Source of the DNA: Anaerotignum propionicum
Lineage (GTDB): Bacteria > Bacillota > Clostridia > Lachnospirales > Anaerotignaceae
Reading direction: 5' to 3'
Length of the DNA stretch: 59,034 nucleotides
Assembly: GCF_024461735.1 (NCBI RefSeq)
Contig: NZ_JANGAD010000012.1
Coordinates: forward strand, 1 to 59,034
Shown here: positions 45,391 through 52,294 of the stretch, one piece after another
How the letters are laid out: every line of letters starts with the position of its first letter
Numbering within the stretch: position 1 is the stretch's first letter
Position numbers and translations under genes: made by a program
The notes under the pieces: model-generated
What the model was told of the DNA's origin: nothing
Databases searched by the model: none
The model's input: the letters and a program-made list of their open reading frames with translations, nothing else

Positions 45391-45477
45391 GTATTTCACC
45401 TCTGCTTTAGGTTAACCAAAAAAGAGACTTTTATGTTGATTTCTATGATGAAAAACTTTAAGGATTTATCATTTCAA

Positions 45478-45500
45478 TAAAAAACCACTCCGAAGAGTGA
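45478..45500 (-). terminator. Intrinsic terminator with TTCG loop
   Basis: On the - strand CACTC-TTCG-GAGTG followed by GTTTTTTAT, just downstream of the 53-residue gene. Confidence 0.85.
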
Positions 45501-45531
45501 CTTTAAAAATTTCCTTATCTGAACAGCTGTA

Positions 45532-45693
45532 TTAAACAACGTCAGTTTGTGTTCTGCGTACCAAAATAGCAGTGATGGCATCACTTAATAAAGATAAATC
45601 AGCACTTAGAATTTCCAATTCGTCATCGGAAAGGCATTCGGATATTTGGCATGCCAATAATGAAATTGCCACAATATCAGGACAGTTTTCCAT
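45532..45693 (-). CDS. Small protein of 53 residues, DUF6774-like
   Basis: Begins MENCPDIVAISLLACQISEC and has SDDELEILSADLSLLSDA; the layout resembles small DUF6774 proteins of Lachnospiraceae as I recall them, with conserved cysteines and an SDDE motif. Function unknown. GAGGTGATAACC precedes the ATG at 45693. The longer upstream frame to 45774 has no ribosome site. Own terminator downstream. Confidence 0.62.
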   Translation of the reverse strand: MENCPDIVAISLLACQISECLSDDELEILSADLSLLSDAITAILVRRTQTDVV

Positions 45694-45996
45694 GGTTATC
45701 ACCTCAATGCAATATATGAGAATGAGGAGTGAATTAAAACAAAAATTGAAAAACTGTTTAATGCAAGGTATCATTTATTAAAAAGGTTATTAGATTTTAA
45801 TCAAGCTGAATATGGTGCAACAAGTTGTTGTTTGGAAAGAGAAGCATCTATATGTACAAGCCGAAAGAGTAGCCACTAAGGTTTCAGAGGAAAGCCATTA
45901 GATAGAATGGAAGCAATATCACTCCGTTTAGACTTACATTGCACTATATGTAAAAATATGGTATGTTATACTGGATTACAGATAGGAGGGGATTTC
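45694..45996. other. Intergenic region inside the element
   Basis: Divergent space between the 53-residue gene and the small membrane protein. It holds the latter's promoter at 45939-45967; nothing else recognised. Confidence 0.45.
45939..45967 (+). promoter_or_regulatory. Sigma-A-like promoter of the small membrane protein gene
   Basis: TTGCAC and TATGTT with 17-base spacing, 29 bases before the ATG at 45997. Confidence 0.5.
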
Positions 45997-46251
45997 ATGA
46001 AGAAAAAGATGTTTATCGGGATAAGTATTATATTAAATCCTATTGTTGCAGTTGCATTTCCCATAGCATTTATTTTTACCACTGATTTAGATTTGAGACT
46101 GTATTACCTATATACAATTATCATTTTGTACCTTGTTTTCATTGGAATTAGAATCTTTCTTCTTAGGTGCCCTCATTGCAAAAATGGAATTCTACCGGAG
46201 AAGTGGGTAAAGGAGGGAGATTCCCTGATCAACAATTACGGAATTGAATAG
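45997..46251 (+). CDS. Small membrane protein with a CPHC motif
   Basis: An 84-residue protein with two membrane segments (about residues 5-26 and 32-53) and a C-terminal LLRCPHCKNGILPE stretch, half of a zinc-ribbon. No family recognised. AGGAGGGG lies 5 bases before the ATG. Part of the element cargo. Confidence 0.6.
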   Translation: MKKKMFIGISIILNPIVAVAFPIAFIFTTDLDLRLYYLYTIIILYLVFIGIRIFLLRCPHCKNGILPEKWVKEGDSLINNYGIE

Positions 46252-46389
46252 AGCCAGAATGATATCTTGAAACTGCTTCATGCAAAATATATATAGGTGG
46301 AAAAATGAAAAAGGCTCGTATATAATGACTCATAATGGTGGTTTTATTTTACCACAACAATATTTTAAAAAGAATTGGGAGGAAGAGAA

Positions 46390-47082
46390 TTGAAGGAAAA
46401 TCCAACACACTCTGCACTTATTGTTATAGATATGGAAAATGGTTTCATAGAAGCCCAAAGTGCCCACTGTATACATGGTGCACAGGAAACAATTCCTAAC
46501 TGTGTAAAAGCAATTTCTATTGCTCGAAGCATTGGTATTCCAATATTTTTTGTAAAACGAATTTACCGCGCAGATGGCAGCGACGTGGAATTGTCACGTT
46601 ATGAAAAATGGAAGGAAGGGGGGCGTGCAATGACACCCGGATCACAAGGATTGAATAGTGCTCAGGCTCCTGAGGGACTGAAGCCCAGAGCAGGGGACTA
46701 TACCATCATCAAACCCCGCTGGAGTGCTTTTTTTCATACAGAGCTAGATTTAATTCTGCGGCGTTTGGATATAAAGACTGTAATTTTGATAGGCACAACC
46801 ACGCCAAATTGTATTCGAACCACTGCCTTTGATGCAGATTCCTTGGAGTACAATGTAGTTATTTTAGAGGATTGCTGTTCATCTCAGACGGAGGAAATTC
46901 AAAGAGCTAATATAGATGATCTTCGGCGAATGGGTGCTGTGATTATGGGATGTACAGAGTTTGAGAAGTATGATGCGGGGAACGCTCCTAATCTACAAAA
47001 ACAGGTACATGCAGAGATGATGCAGGATAATCATGCGCCGGAGCCTTTCAAAGAAAATCATTCATGGACAGATTTATGGTGA
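46390..47082 (+). CDS. Isochorismatase-family cysteine hydrolase
   Basis: A 230-residue hydrolase. Catalytic triad residues are visible: Asp in LIVIDMENGF, Lys in IIKPRWSAFF and Cys in GTTTPNCIRTTAFDA. Family members hydrolyse isochorismate, nicotinamide or other amides; the substrate here is unknown. TTG at 46390 follows GGGAGGAAG with good spacing. TATAAT at 46321-46326 with a weak -35 (TGGAAA, 17 bases upstream) may be its promoter. It is the only recognisable metabolic enzyme in the element. It ends about 130 bp from the element edge. Confidence 0.82.
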   Translation: MKENPTHSALIVIDMENGFIEAQSAHCIHGAQETIPNCVKAISIARSIGIPIFFVKRIYRADGSDVELSRYEKWKEGGRAMTPGSQGLNSAQAPEGLKPRAGDYTIIKPRWSAFFHTELDLILRRLDIKTVILIGTTTPNCIRTTAFDADSLEYNVVILEDCCSSQTEEIQRANIDDLRRMGAVIMGCTEFEKYDAGNAPNLQKQVHAEMMQDNHAPEPFKENHSWTDLW

Positions 47083-47098
47083 TATACTTCAAACGATA

Positions 47099-47305
47099 TT
47101 ACTGTGAAAATAGATAGTTTTTATGAAATGTAGGAACAATGAATTCAAGTGATTGGAAAGAAAAAGGTGGAATGATTTTTTTGCGGTGGACATATATCCC
47201 AATGGAGTATGGGCCACCATACTGTTCCAACATGATTTTAGCTAAACGGCCATCTGGCTTTTTAATTTTAATGGGGAATTCCAATTTCTTTTCATAAATC
47301 CACAT
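47099..47305 (-). CDS. cotJC: cotJC, 5' segment (split gene)
   Basis: The first 32 codons (47305-47210) encode the N-terminus of CotJC, MWIYEKKLEFPIKIKKPDGR then LAKIMLEQYGGP, matching other CotJC proteins. After YGGP the frame enters element DNA and adds 36 unrelated codons to a stop at 47099, so the unexcised gene gives a 68-residue stub lacking every metal ligand. It starts directly after the cotJB stop (TAAATG) with AAAGGAG upstream. Excision would join it to the segment at 41624-42139. Confidence 0.9.
   Translation of the reverse strand: MWIYEKKLEFPIKIKKPDGRLAKIMLEQYGGPYSIGIYVHRKKIIPPFSFQSLEFIVPTFHKNYLFSQ
47203..47225. other. Attachment site, cotJC 5' side
   Basis: Junction between the element and cotJC 5' DNA. 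It carries the element-side arm TGGAGTATGG (47203-47212) and the shared core CCACCATACT (47214-47223). The arm is the exact complement of the arm at 42135-42144, so the excised circle would contain a perfect 10-bp inverted repeat around GCCA. Confidence 0.8.
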
Positions 47306-47590
47306 TTACATACACTCCTTTCCTGCAAAAGAAACATTCGCTTCTTTCTGCCAAGGCCAAGGGTTATCTTTCCATTGCCAGTTTTTTGTATCAGCGGCAT
47401 AGCTGCGGAAGGAACAAAGCGGGCCGAAATTTTCTTCATATTTTAGGCGAAGGACATCTGCAGCCGTAATGACCTGATTATACGTATCAATTGCTTCAGT
47501 ATTATCTGGGTGGGTGTTTAAAAATAGACCTAAGTCGAGAGAGATAAAATCTAACTCCATTAATTTTGTCAACATATCATCTTGTGTCAT
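47306..47590 (-). CDS. cotJB: Spore coat protein CotJB
   Basis: A 94-residue CotJB: LMELDFISLDLGLFLNTHPD near the start, then DTYNQVITAADVLRLKYEEN and a tryptophan-rich NWQWKDNPWPWQKEAN tail, all typical. CotJB is a small inner spore coat protein made with CotJA and CotJC. It starts 3 bp after the cotJA stop with AAAGGAGG upstream and ends against the cotJC start. Confidence 0.93.
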   Translation of the reverse strand: MTQDDMLTKLMELDFISLDLGLFLNTHPDNTEAIDTYNQVITAADVLRLKYEENFGPLCSFRSYAADTKNWQWKDNPWPWQKEANVSFAGKECM

Positions 47591-47593
47591 TGT

Positions 47594-47845
47594 TTAAACC
47601 TCCTTTGCAAAGCGATATAGATGCCAACCTGAACAATAAGGTACTACTAAATCATAGAAAGCTGTTCCGCATACAAGGCTTTGGGCTTGATCCATGGGCT
47701 CCATATAAGGCTGAAAAGGTACATATGCCTGTGCCAATTCCATCTCTTCTTCAATGATAACACTATAATCGGAAACCATGTTATTGGGTTTTTGACCAAC
47801 AGAGGTACAGTCGCTGGGAACGAAATTTTTACACATTTCCTTCAT
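47594..47845 (-). CDS. cotJA: Spore coat protein CotJA
   Basis: An 83-residue CotJA: LAQAYVPFQPYMEPMDQAQS then GTAFYDLVVPYCSGW, the family core. It is needed with CotJC for coat assembly in Bacillus. The ATG at 47845 has AAGGAGG 9 bases upstream. It heads the interrupted cotJABC operon behind a sigma-E-like promoter. It has an extra N-terminal tail of about 35 residues with cysteines. Confidence 0.9.
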   Translation of the reverse strand: MKEMCKNFVPSDCTSVGQKPNNMVSDYSVIIEEEMELAQAYVPFQPYMEPMDQAQSLVCGTAFYDLVVPYCSGWHLYRFAKEV

Positions 47846-47873
47846 AATGAAATGCCTCCTTCTTCAATTTACA

Positions 47874-47903
47874 ATATTATGATATGGGGGAATATTGATA
47901 TAG
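47874..47903 (-). promoter_or_regulatory. Sigma-E-like promoter of cotJABC
   Basis: On the - strand CTATATCA and CATAATAT with 14 bases between, close to the mother-cell sigma-E pattern (ATATT-like -35, CATA-type -10), 29 bases before cotJA. Known: Bacillus subtilis cotJ is sigma-E controlled. The -35 is imperfect. Confidence 0.55.
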
Positions 47904-47964
47904 TGCAAGGACTAAAAAGACGAAATTACCTTAGCTTCTGGGAAAAATCAGAAGGTTTCCAAAT

Positions 47965-48000
47965 GAAAAAACTCCTGATGAATTGTTTCTCATCAGGAGC
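47965..48000 (-). terminator. Intrinsic terminator of bioY
   Basis: On the - strand CTCCTGATGA/TCATCAGGAG with an 8-base loop, followed by six T. Confidence 0.9.
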
Positions 48001-48027
48001 AGCTTTTGATATGTAGGGAAAAAAACC

Positions 48028-48555
48028 TTAATATGAATTAAGATAGTTTTGAATTTTCCGTCCCAAAGCACAGGAGAGGCAAATTTTTATAATATCTAAA
48101 GGGATGAAAACTAGGGCTCCCATGGGTAGGGTGGAAAGGAAAGAGGCATTTGTAACTTTAGCTAGCCAAAGAGTCCCTATGGTATAGGTAACCAGTGTGC
48201 CTAGCAAAGCCCCTGCCATTTGCAACATTGGGGAATCGGGAAACTTTCTTACAAAATAAGCGCTGATGGCGACTAAAAAAAGATATCCCACCAAATAGCC
48301 GCCGCCAGGACCTGCAAATTTAGCGAAACCAGCAGTATATCCGGAAAAAACCGGAATGCCAACAAATCCAATAAATAAATACAAGGCAGTTGCCGCAATT
48401 GCCTGCTTTGGTTTTAAAACATAGGCAGACAAATAAAGGGCAAAGGTGCATAGTGTTAACGCCACTGGGCTAGAAGGGATTGGAATGCTAATGGGTGCTA
48501 AAATACAAATGATTGCGGTCATGAGTGAGATTGTTGTTAATTCTTTTGTTCTCAT
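48028..48555 (-). CDS. bioY: Biotin transporter substrate-binding subunit BioY
   Basis: A 175-residue membrane protein with about six segments. The family pattern is visible: TISLMTAIICILAPISIPIP near the start, PVALTLCTFALYLSAYVL, then YLFIGFVGIPVFSGYTAGF and FAGPGGGYLVGYL. BioY is the S-component of an ECF-type biotin importer. AAAGGAG precedes the ATG. A BirA operator overlaps its promoter, so biotin should repress it. Confidence 0.93.
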   Translation of the reverse strand: MRTKELTTISLMTAIICILAPISIPIPSSPVALTLCTFALYLSAYVLKPKQAIAATALYLFIGFVGIPVFSGYTAGFAKFAGPGGGYLVGYLFLVAISAYFVRKFPDSPMLQMAGALLGTLVTYTIGTLWLAKVTNASFLSTLPMGALVFIPLDIIKICLSCALGRKIQNYLNSY

Positions 48556-48584
48556 TGTAAACTCCTTTTCAGTTTTTTAAAAGG

Positions 48585-48614
48585 ATTGTAAACTGAAAAA
48601 GAAAGGTTTGTCAA
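48585..48614 (-). promoter_or_regulatory. Sigma-A promoter of bioY
   Basis: On the - strand TTGACA and TACAAT with 18-base spacing, 30 bases before the ATG. The -35 hexamer lies inside the BirA operator half-site. Confidence 0.7.
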
Positions 48615-48639
48615 CTCAAACGAATAAAAAGGTTTACAA
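48608..48639 (-). promoter_or_regulatory. BirA operator of bioY
   Basis: On the - strand TTGTAAACC, 14 bases, then AGTTGACAA: the paired half-sites of the biotin repressor BirA in Firmicutes. It covers the -35 region, so binding would block transcription. Confidence 0.8.
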
Positions 48640-48720
48640 TTTAAATTTAAGAAAAAGTTTATGACGAATACAAAAATCTATGATAAACTTGATATAAGCT
48701 TTTTGTGAAAGGATGATTTG

Positions 48721-49170
48721 ATGAGCAGAAAATGTATACATTGTGGTCAAAATGTGGGAGAAGAAGATGTTTATTGCATAAACTGCGGAAATAAATTAAA
48801 CAGAACTGAAAATAAAAGTGAAACCCCTCAAACCCAAAAGATTATGAAGAATGACATTTATGCCCCCCTTTCAGTGGGAGATTATTTGTTTATCGGTTTC
48901 ATATTAATGATACCAGTGATTAATATCATTGTATTTTTGATTTGGGCTTTTGATAGATATAGTAATGTGAATCGAAGGAATTTGGCCAAGGCAGGGCTGA
49001 TTTATTTGGGTATCTGCGTTGTTTTACTTACCATTTTGGGGGTTGGTATGTTTCGTGCGGTGCAGTTGGATCAAGAGTATTATCCTGATGATAGATACTA
49101 TGAATACGATAGAGAATTCCCTGATTTCGACGAATGGACCCAGCTCCCCTTTGACGCAAAGGAGACCTAA
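48721..49170 (+). CDS. Zinc-ribbon membrane protein
   Basis: A 149-residue protein. The N-terminus is a zinc-ribbon (CIHCGQNVGEEDVYCINCGN, two CxxC pairs), followed by a polar linker, two membrane segments (about residues 52-75 and 88-110) and an acidic, tyrosine-rich tail (EYYPDDRYYEYDREFPDFDE). No function known. ATG at 48721 is chosen over TTG 48718 for better spacing to AAAGGA. Confidence 0.7.
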   Translation: MSRKCIHCGQNVGEEDVYCINCGNKLNRTENKSETPQTQKIMKNDIYAPLSVGDYLFIGFILMIPVINIIVFLIWAFDRYSNVNRRNLAKAGLIYLGICVVLLTILGVGMFRAVQLDQEYYPDDRYYEYDREFPDFDEWTQLPFDAKET

Positions 49171-49748
49171 GTGGAAATTTTTTTGCATATTTCCCGAAAA
49201 ATAATTCAATTTTGGTGTTTATGTAATTATGAGACAAAGATACTTCGGGTGTAAAAGAAGAGACGAAAACGAAAAAATGAATCAGATGATTTTTATTACA
49301 TTATTATAATGAAGGAAAAACAACTTATATTATTTTTACAGAGAGATGCATGTTAAGGAAGATAGAAGTTTTAGTGTGAATGAATTTCGGCAGGAAAAAA
49401 GGTACGATTTTTTTTCTATATACCTACAATCAAAACTGCGAAAAGGAAAAGATAAGTTATTTTTAAAGCTGTTAAATTTTTACTCAAGATGTACTCTTCT
49501 TTTTTATAAATTGGAGACTGGATAATTAGATAAGGTAAAAAAGGGTTAAAAAATAATGAATGCTTTAAAAGAGAAATAGCTAAATGAAAATAAGTTTTAT
49601 AGGAAAAAAACTATTATTTCGGATGCAAATCTTTTTAGTAGTATTGACTATGAGTTGTATGACAATAAGAAGGGAAAACATTTTGCTTCCATGCGAAATA
49701 TATTGACATAGAAAAGACAATAGTGTAAAGTAAAGAAGGACAAAAAAG

Positions 49749-49794
49749 CTAGAGTTGCACATACCTTTGGGGTATTGTGTACTTTTTTAAAGTA
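49749..49794 (+). terminator. Orphan terminator-like hairpin
   Basis: CACATACC pairs with GGTATTGTG (one bulge) around a short loop, followed by TACTTTTTTA. No upstream gene. Confidence 0.55.
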
Positions 49795-49954
49795 TATATC
49801 TTGCATACTAAATATTAGTCAGTTTTCATTTTATTATGTTTATTTGGGCAAATAAATATGAGAGAATATCGGCAACAAGGAAGAAAACAAGGTATATGTG
49901 CTTATAGAAGTACAATTTGCAAAATGGCTTTTTGTGGTTTTTTTTATGATAATT

Positions 49955-50006
49955 TCGCTAAAAAATACGGCGGTATTACCATAAAACGTGGCCGTTTTTT
50001 ATGGAA
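49955..50006 (+). terminator. Second orphan terminator-like hairpin
   Basis: ACGGC/GCCGT with A-rich and T-rich extensions around a loop of about 20 bases, followed by TTTTTTATGG. It lies directly upstream of the acd promoter. Confidence 0.6.
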
Positions 50007-50024
50007 TATTTATTAACAAATGAG

Positions 50025-50054
50025 TTGACAATTTTTAAACAAAAATGTTATATT
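50025..50054 (+). promoter_or_regulatory. Strong sigma-A promoter of acd-etfB-etfA
   Basis: Perfect TTGACA and TATATT with 18-base spacing, within AT-rich DNA. Fits the high-expression codon use of the downstream genes. Confidence 0.75.
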
Positions 50055-50227
50055 CATGATGGACGTGCGAAAGGCATTTTCTTATTGTGCAAGCGATATT
50101 GAAATGTAATTGAACGTTCCTGCGGCAACGTTAAGAAGTAGCAAGTGAAGTTGTAGGTTATTAAATAAAATGATTGATGGCCCGCATCGATTATTTTAAA
50201 ATTTTTTAAAAATAGGAGGAATATTAA

Positions 50228-51367
50228 ATGGATTTCAAATTAACAAAAACTCAAGTGCTTCAGCAAGAGTTGTTCAGAAAATTTGCTGAAACAGAAATCA
50301 AACCCATAGCAAAGGATATGGACGAGTCTGAAGAATATGATCAGGGCCTCGTTGCAAAGCTGCAGAAGGCTGGTATGTTCGGTATTCCTTACTCCAGAGA
50401 ATACGGCGGCCAGGGCGCAGATGTTCTTACATATACATTGGCTATGGAAGAAGTATCTAAAGTTGACGCATCCACAGGTATCACTCTTTCCGTTCATACA
50501 TCTCTTTGCTGCCCTTGTATCAATGAATTCGGCACCGAAGCTCAGAAGCAGGAATTCTTAAGACCATTGGTTGATGGCCATAAAGTTGGTTGCTTTGGTT
50601 TAACAGAGCCCGGCGCTGGTACAGATGCTTCCGGTGTTCGTACAGAAGCTATCAAAGATGGTGATGACTACATCATCAATGGTACAAAGATCTTTACAAC
50701 AAACTCCGGCTTTGCTGATACATTCATTGTATTTGCTTTGACAGATAAGACTTTGGGACCTAAAGGTATGTCCGCATTTATTTTGGATAAGACAATGCCT
50801 GGCATTACAGTAGGTGAAAATATTGAACGTATGGGTATCAGAGCTGCTTCCAACTGTGAAGTTGCTTATGAAAACGTAAGAGTACCCGCAAGCAGATTGC
50901 TTGGTAAAGAAGGACAGGGCTATAAGATTGCTATGCAGGCACTTGCTGGCGGTCGTATCGGTATCGGCGCTCAGTCTGTAGGTATCGCTCAGGGCGCTAT
51001 CGACGAAGCAATGAAGTACGTTAAAGAAAGAAAGCAGTTTGGCAAAACAATCAACAAGTTCCAGAACACACAGTTCAAACTTGCTGAATGCCAGACAAAG
51101 GTTGATGCTGCTAGATTGATGGTTTGGAGAGCAGCAACAGCAAAAGACAATCATGAAAATTTTGCTCCTTTGGCAGCTATGTGCAAGCTGTTTGGCTCTG
51201 AAGTAGCTAACGAAGTAACTAGAGTATGTGTTCAGCTGCTTGGTGGCTACGGTTACTGCCGCGAATACCCTGTAGAAAGAGCTATGCGTGACGCTAAGAT
51301 TACAGAAATTTACGAAGGTACATCCGAAGCAATGAAGATGATCATCTCCGGCGCAATGAAGGTTTGA
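50228..51367 (+). CDS. Short-chain acyl-CoA dehydrogenase (butyryl- or propionyl/acryloyl-CoA type)
   Basis: A 379-residue FAD-dependent acyl-CoA dehydrogenase. Signatures: FGLTEPGAGTDASG (flavin site), FTTNSGFADTFIVFA, GRIGIGAQSVGIAQGAIDEA and the catalytic Glu363 in IYEGTSEAMK. It is followed by etfB and etfA, the trio known as butyryl-CoA dehydrogenase/Etf or, in Anaerotignum propionicum, acryloyl-CoA reductase. The absence of crotonase and thiolase genes leaves the substrate open. Codon use is strongly biased (ACA, GTT, CTT, TCC), unlike most neighbours, suggesting very high expression. AGGAGG precedes the ATG. Confidence 0.92.
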   Translation: MDFKLTKTQVLQQELFRKFAETEIKPIAKDMDESEEYDQGLVAKLQKAGMFGIPYSREYGGQGADVLTYTLAMEEVSKVDASTGITLSVHTSLCCPCINEFGTEAQKQEFLRPLVDGHKVGCFGLTEPGAGTDASGVRTEAIKDGDDYIINGTKIFTTNSGFADTFIVFALTDKTLGPKGMSAFILDKTMPGITVGENIERMGIRAASNCEVAYENVRVPASRLLGKEGQGYKIAMQALAGGRIGIGAQSVGIAQGAIDEAMKYVKERKQFGKTINKFQNTQFKLAECQTKVDAARLMVWRAATAKDNHENFAPLAAMCKLFGSEVANEVTRVCVQLLGGYGYCREYPVERAMRDAKITEIYEGTSEAMKMIISGAMKV

Positions 51368-51432
51368 TAAATAGTTTCTGAATCTAGATACGAAGCGAGA
51401 TACTACTATATTTTGGAAGGAGAACAACTATA

Positions 51433-52224
51433 ATGAAAATCGTTGTATGTATTAAACAAGTACCAGACACAGTTGAAGTTAAAATCGATCCTAAAACAGG
51501 CACCCTGATTCGTGATGGTGTACCTTCTATCATTAACCATGATGACAAAACAGGTATCGAGGCTGCTCTTCAGTTGAAAGAACAATTGGGTGGCACTGTA
51601 ACAGTTGTATCCATGGGACCTCCTCAGGCAGACATTGCTTTGAGAGAAGCTTTGGCTATGGGTTGCGACGAAGCTTACCTTGTTTCCGCTAGAGAATTTG
51701 GTGGCTCCGATACATATGCTACATCCGGTATTTTGGCTGCAGCTTTGAAGAAAATTGGCTATGACTTGATTATCACAGGTCGTCAGGCTATCGATGGTGA
51801 CACAGCTCAGGTTGGTCCTCAGATTGGTGAAAAATTGCAGGTTCCTCAGGTTTCTTATGTTGAAGAAGTTCAGGAAGCTACAGAAGAATATGTTGTTGTT
51901 AAGAGACAGTTTGAAGATGGATACCACATCATCAAAATCAAAACACCTTGCTTATTGACAGCAATCGCTGAATTGGCTACACCTAGATACATGTCCGTAA
52001 AGGGTATCGTTGAAGCTTACGAAAAAGAAGTTAAAACTTTAGGTTTTGAAGATTTGAAAGCTGAACTTGAACTTGACATGATCGGTTTAAAGGGTTCCCC
52101 TACAAACGTATATCAGTCCTTCACAAAAGAAGTTAAGGGCGCTGGTACAATTCTGAAAGATCTGTCCGCAGAAGAGGCAGTTCAGGCTATTATCGACAAG
52201 TTGGAAGCTAAGTTTATCATCTAA
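51433..52224 (+). CDS. etfB: Electron transfer flavoprotein subunit beta
   Basis: A 263-residue EtfB: MKIVVCIKQVPDTVEVKIDP at the start and the signature GRQAIDGDTAQVGPQIGEKL near residue 117. It forms a heterodimer with EtfA and carries electrons to or from the acyl-CoA dehydrogenase; in anaerobes such complexes can bifurcate electrons between NADH and ferredoxin. 65 bp after acd, with GGAGAAC upstream. Same biased codon use as acd and etfA. Confidence 0.95.
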   Translation: MKIVVCIKQVPDTVEVKIDPKTGTLIRDGVPSIINHDDKTGIEAALQLKEQLGGTVTVVSMGPPQADIALREALAMGCDEAYLVSAREFGGSDTYATSGILAAALKKIGYDLIITGRQAIDGDTAQVGPQIGEKLQVPQVSYVEEVQEATEEYVVVKRQFEDGYHIIKIKTPCLLTAIAELATPRYMSVKGIVEAYEKEVKTLGFEDLKAELELDMIGLKGSPTNVYQSFTKEVKGAGTILKDLSAEEAVQAIIDKLEAKFII

Positions 52225-52294
52225 TTTGCAAACAACTTTAATCGAGCAGAAAGAACTATATACTAAATTTGGAATATAAGGAGGAAACCCTACA

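Larger units (their letters stand above)
42132..47214. mobile_element. Skin-type intervening element interrupting cotJC (about 5,082 bp)
   Basis: The element divides cotJC into a 32-codon 5' part and a 167-codon 3' part. Its edges share a 10-bp core; precise removal between them joins TAT-GGT-GG at one side to A-CCC-GAT at the other and restores an in-frame coat gene. It encodes a SpoIVCA-like serine recombinase at the edge next to the cotJC 3' part. Other cargo is a lipoprotein, at least four small proteins, a small membrane protein and an isochorismatase-like hydrolase. No phage structural or replication genes are visible. The layout matches the sigK skin elements of Bacillus and Clostridioides, in a different target gene. 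Excision in the mother cell is inferred. Confidence 0.88.
49171..50227. other. 1-kb gene-free region before acd
   Basis: No credible gene on either strand. It holds two terminator-like hairpins (49749-49794 and 49955-50006) that serve no visible gene, then the strong acd promoter and a leader of about 165 bases. The leader contains AACGTT/AACGTT and ATTGATG/CATCGAT hairpins. Small RNAs or degraded genes are possible. Confidence 0.5.
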
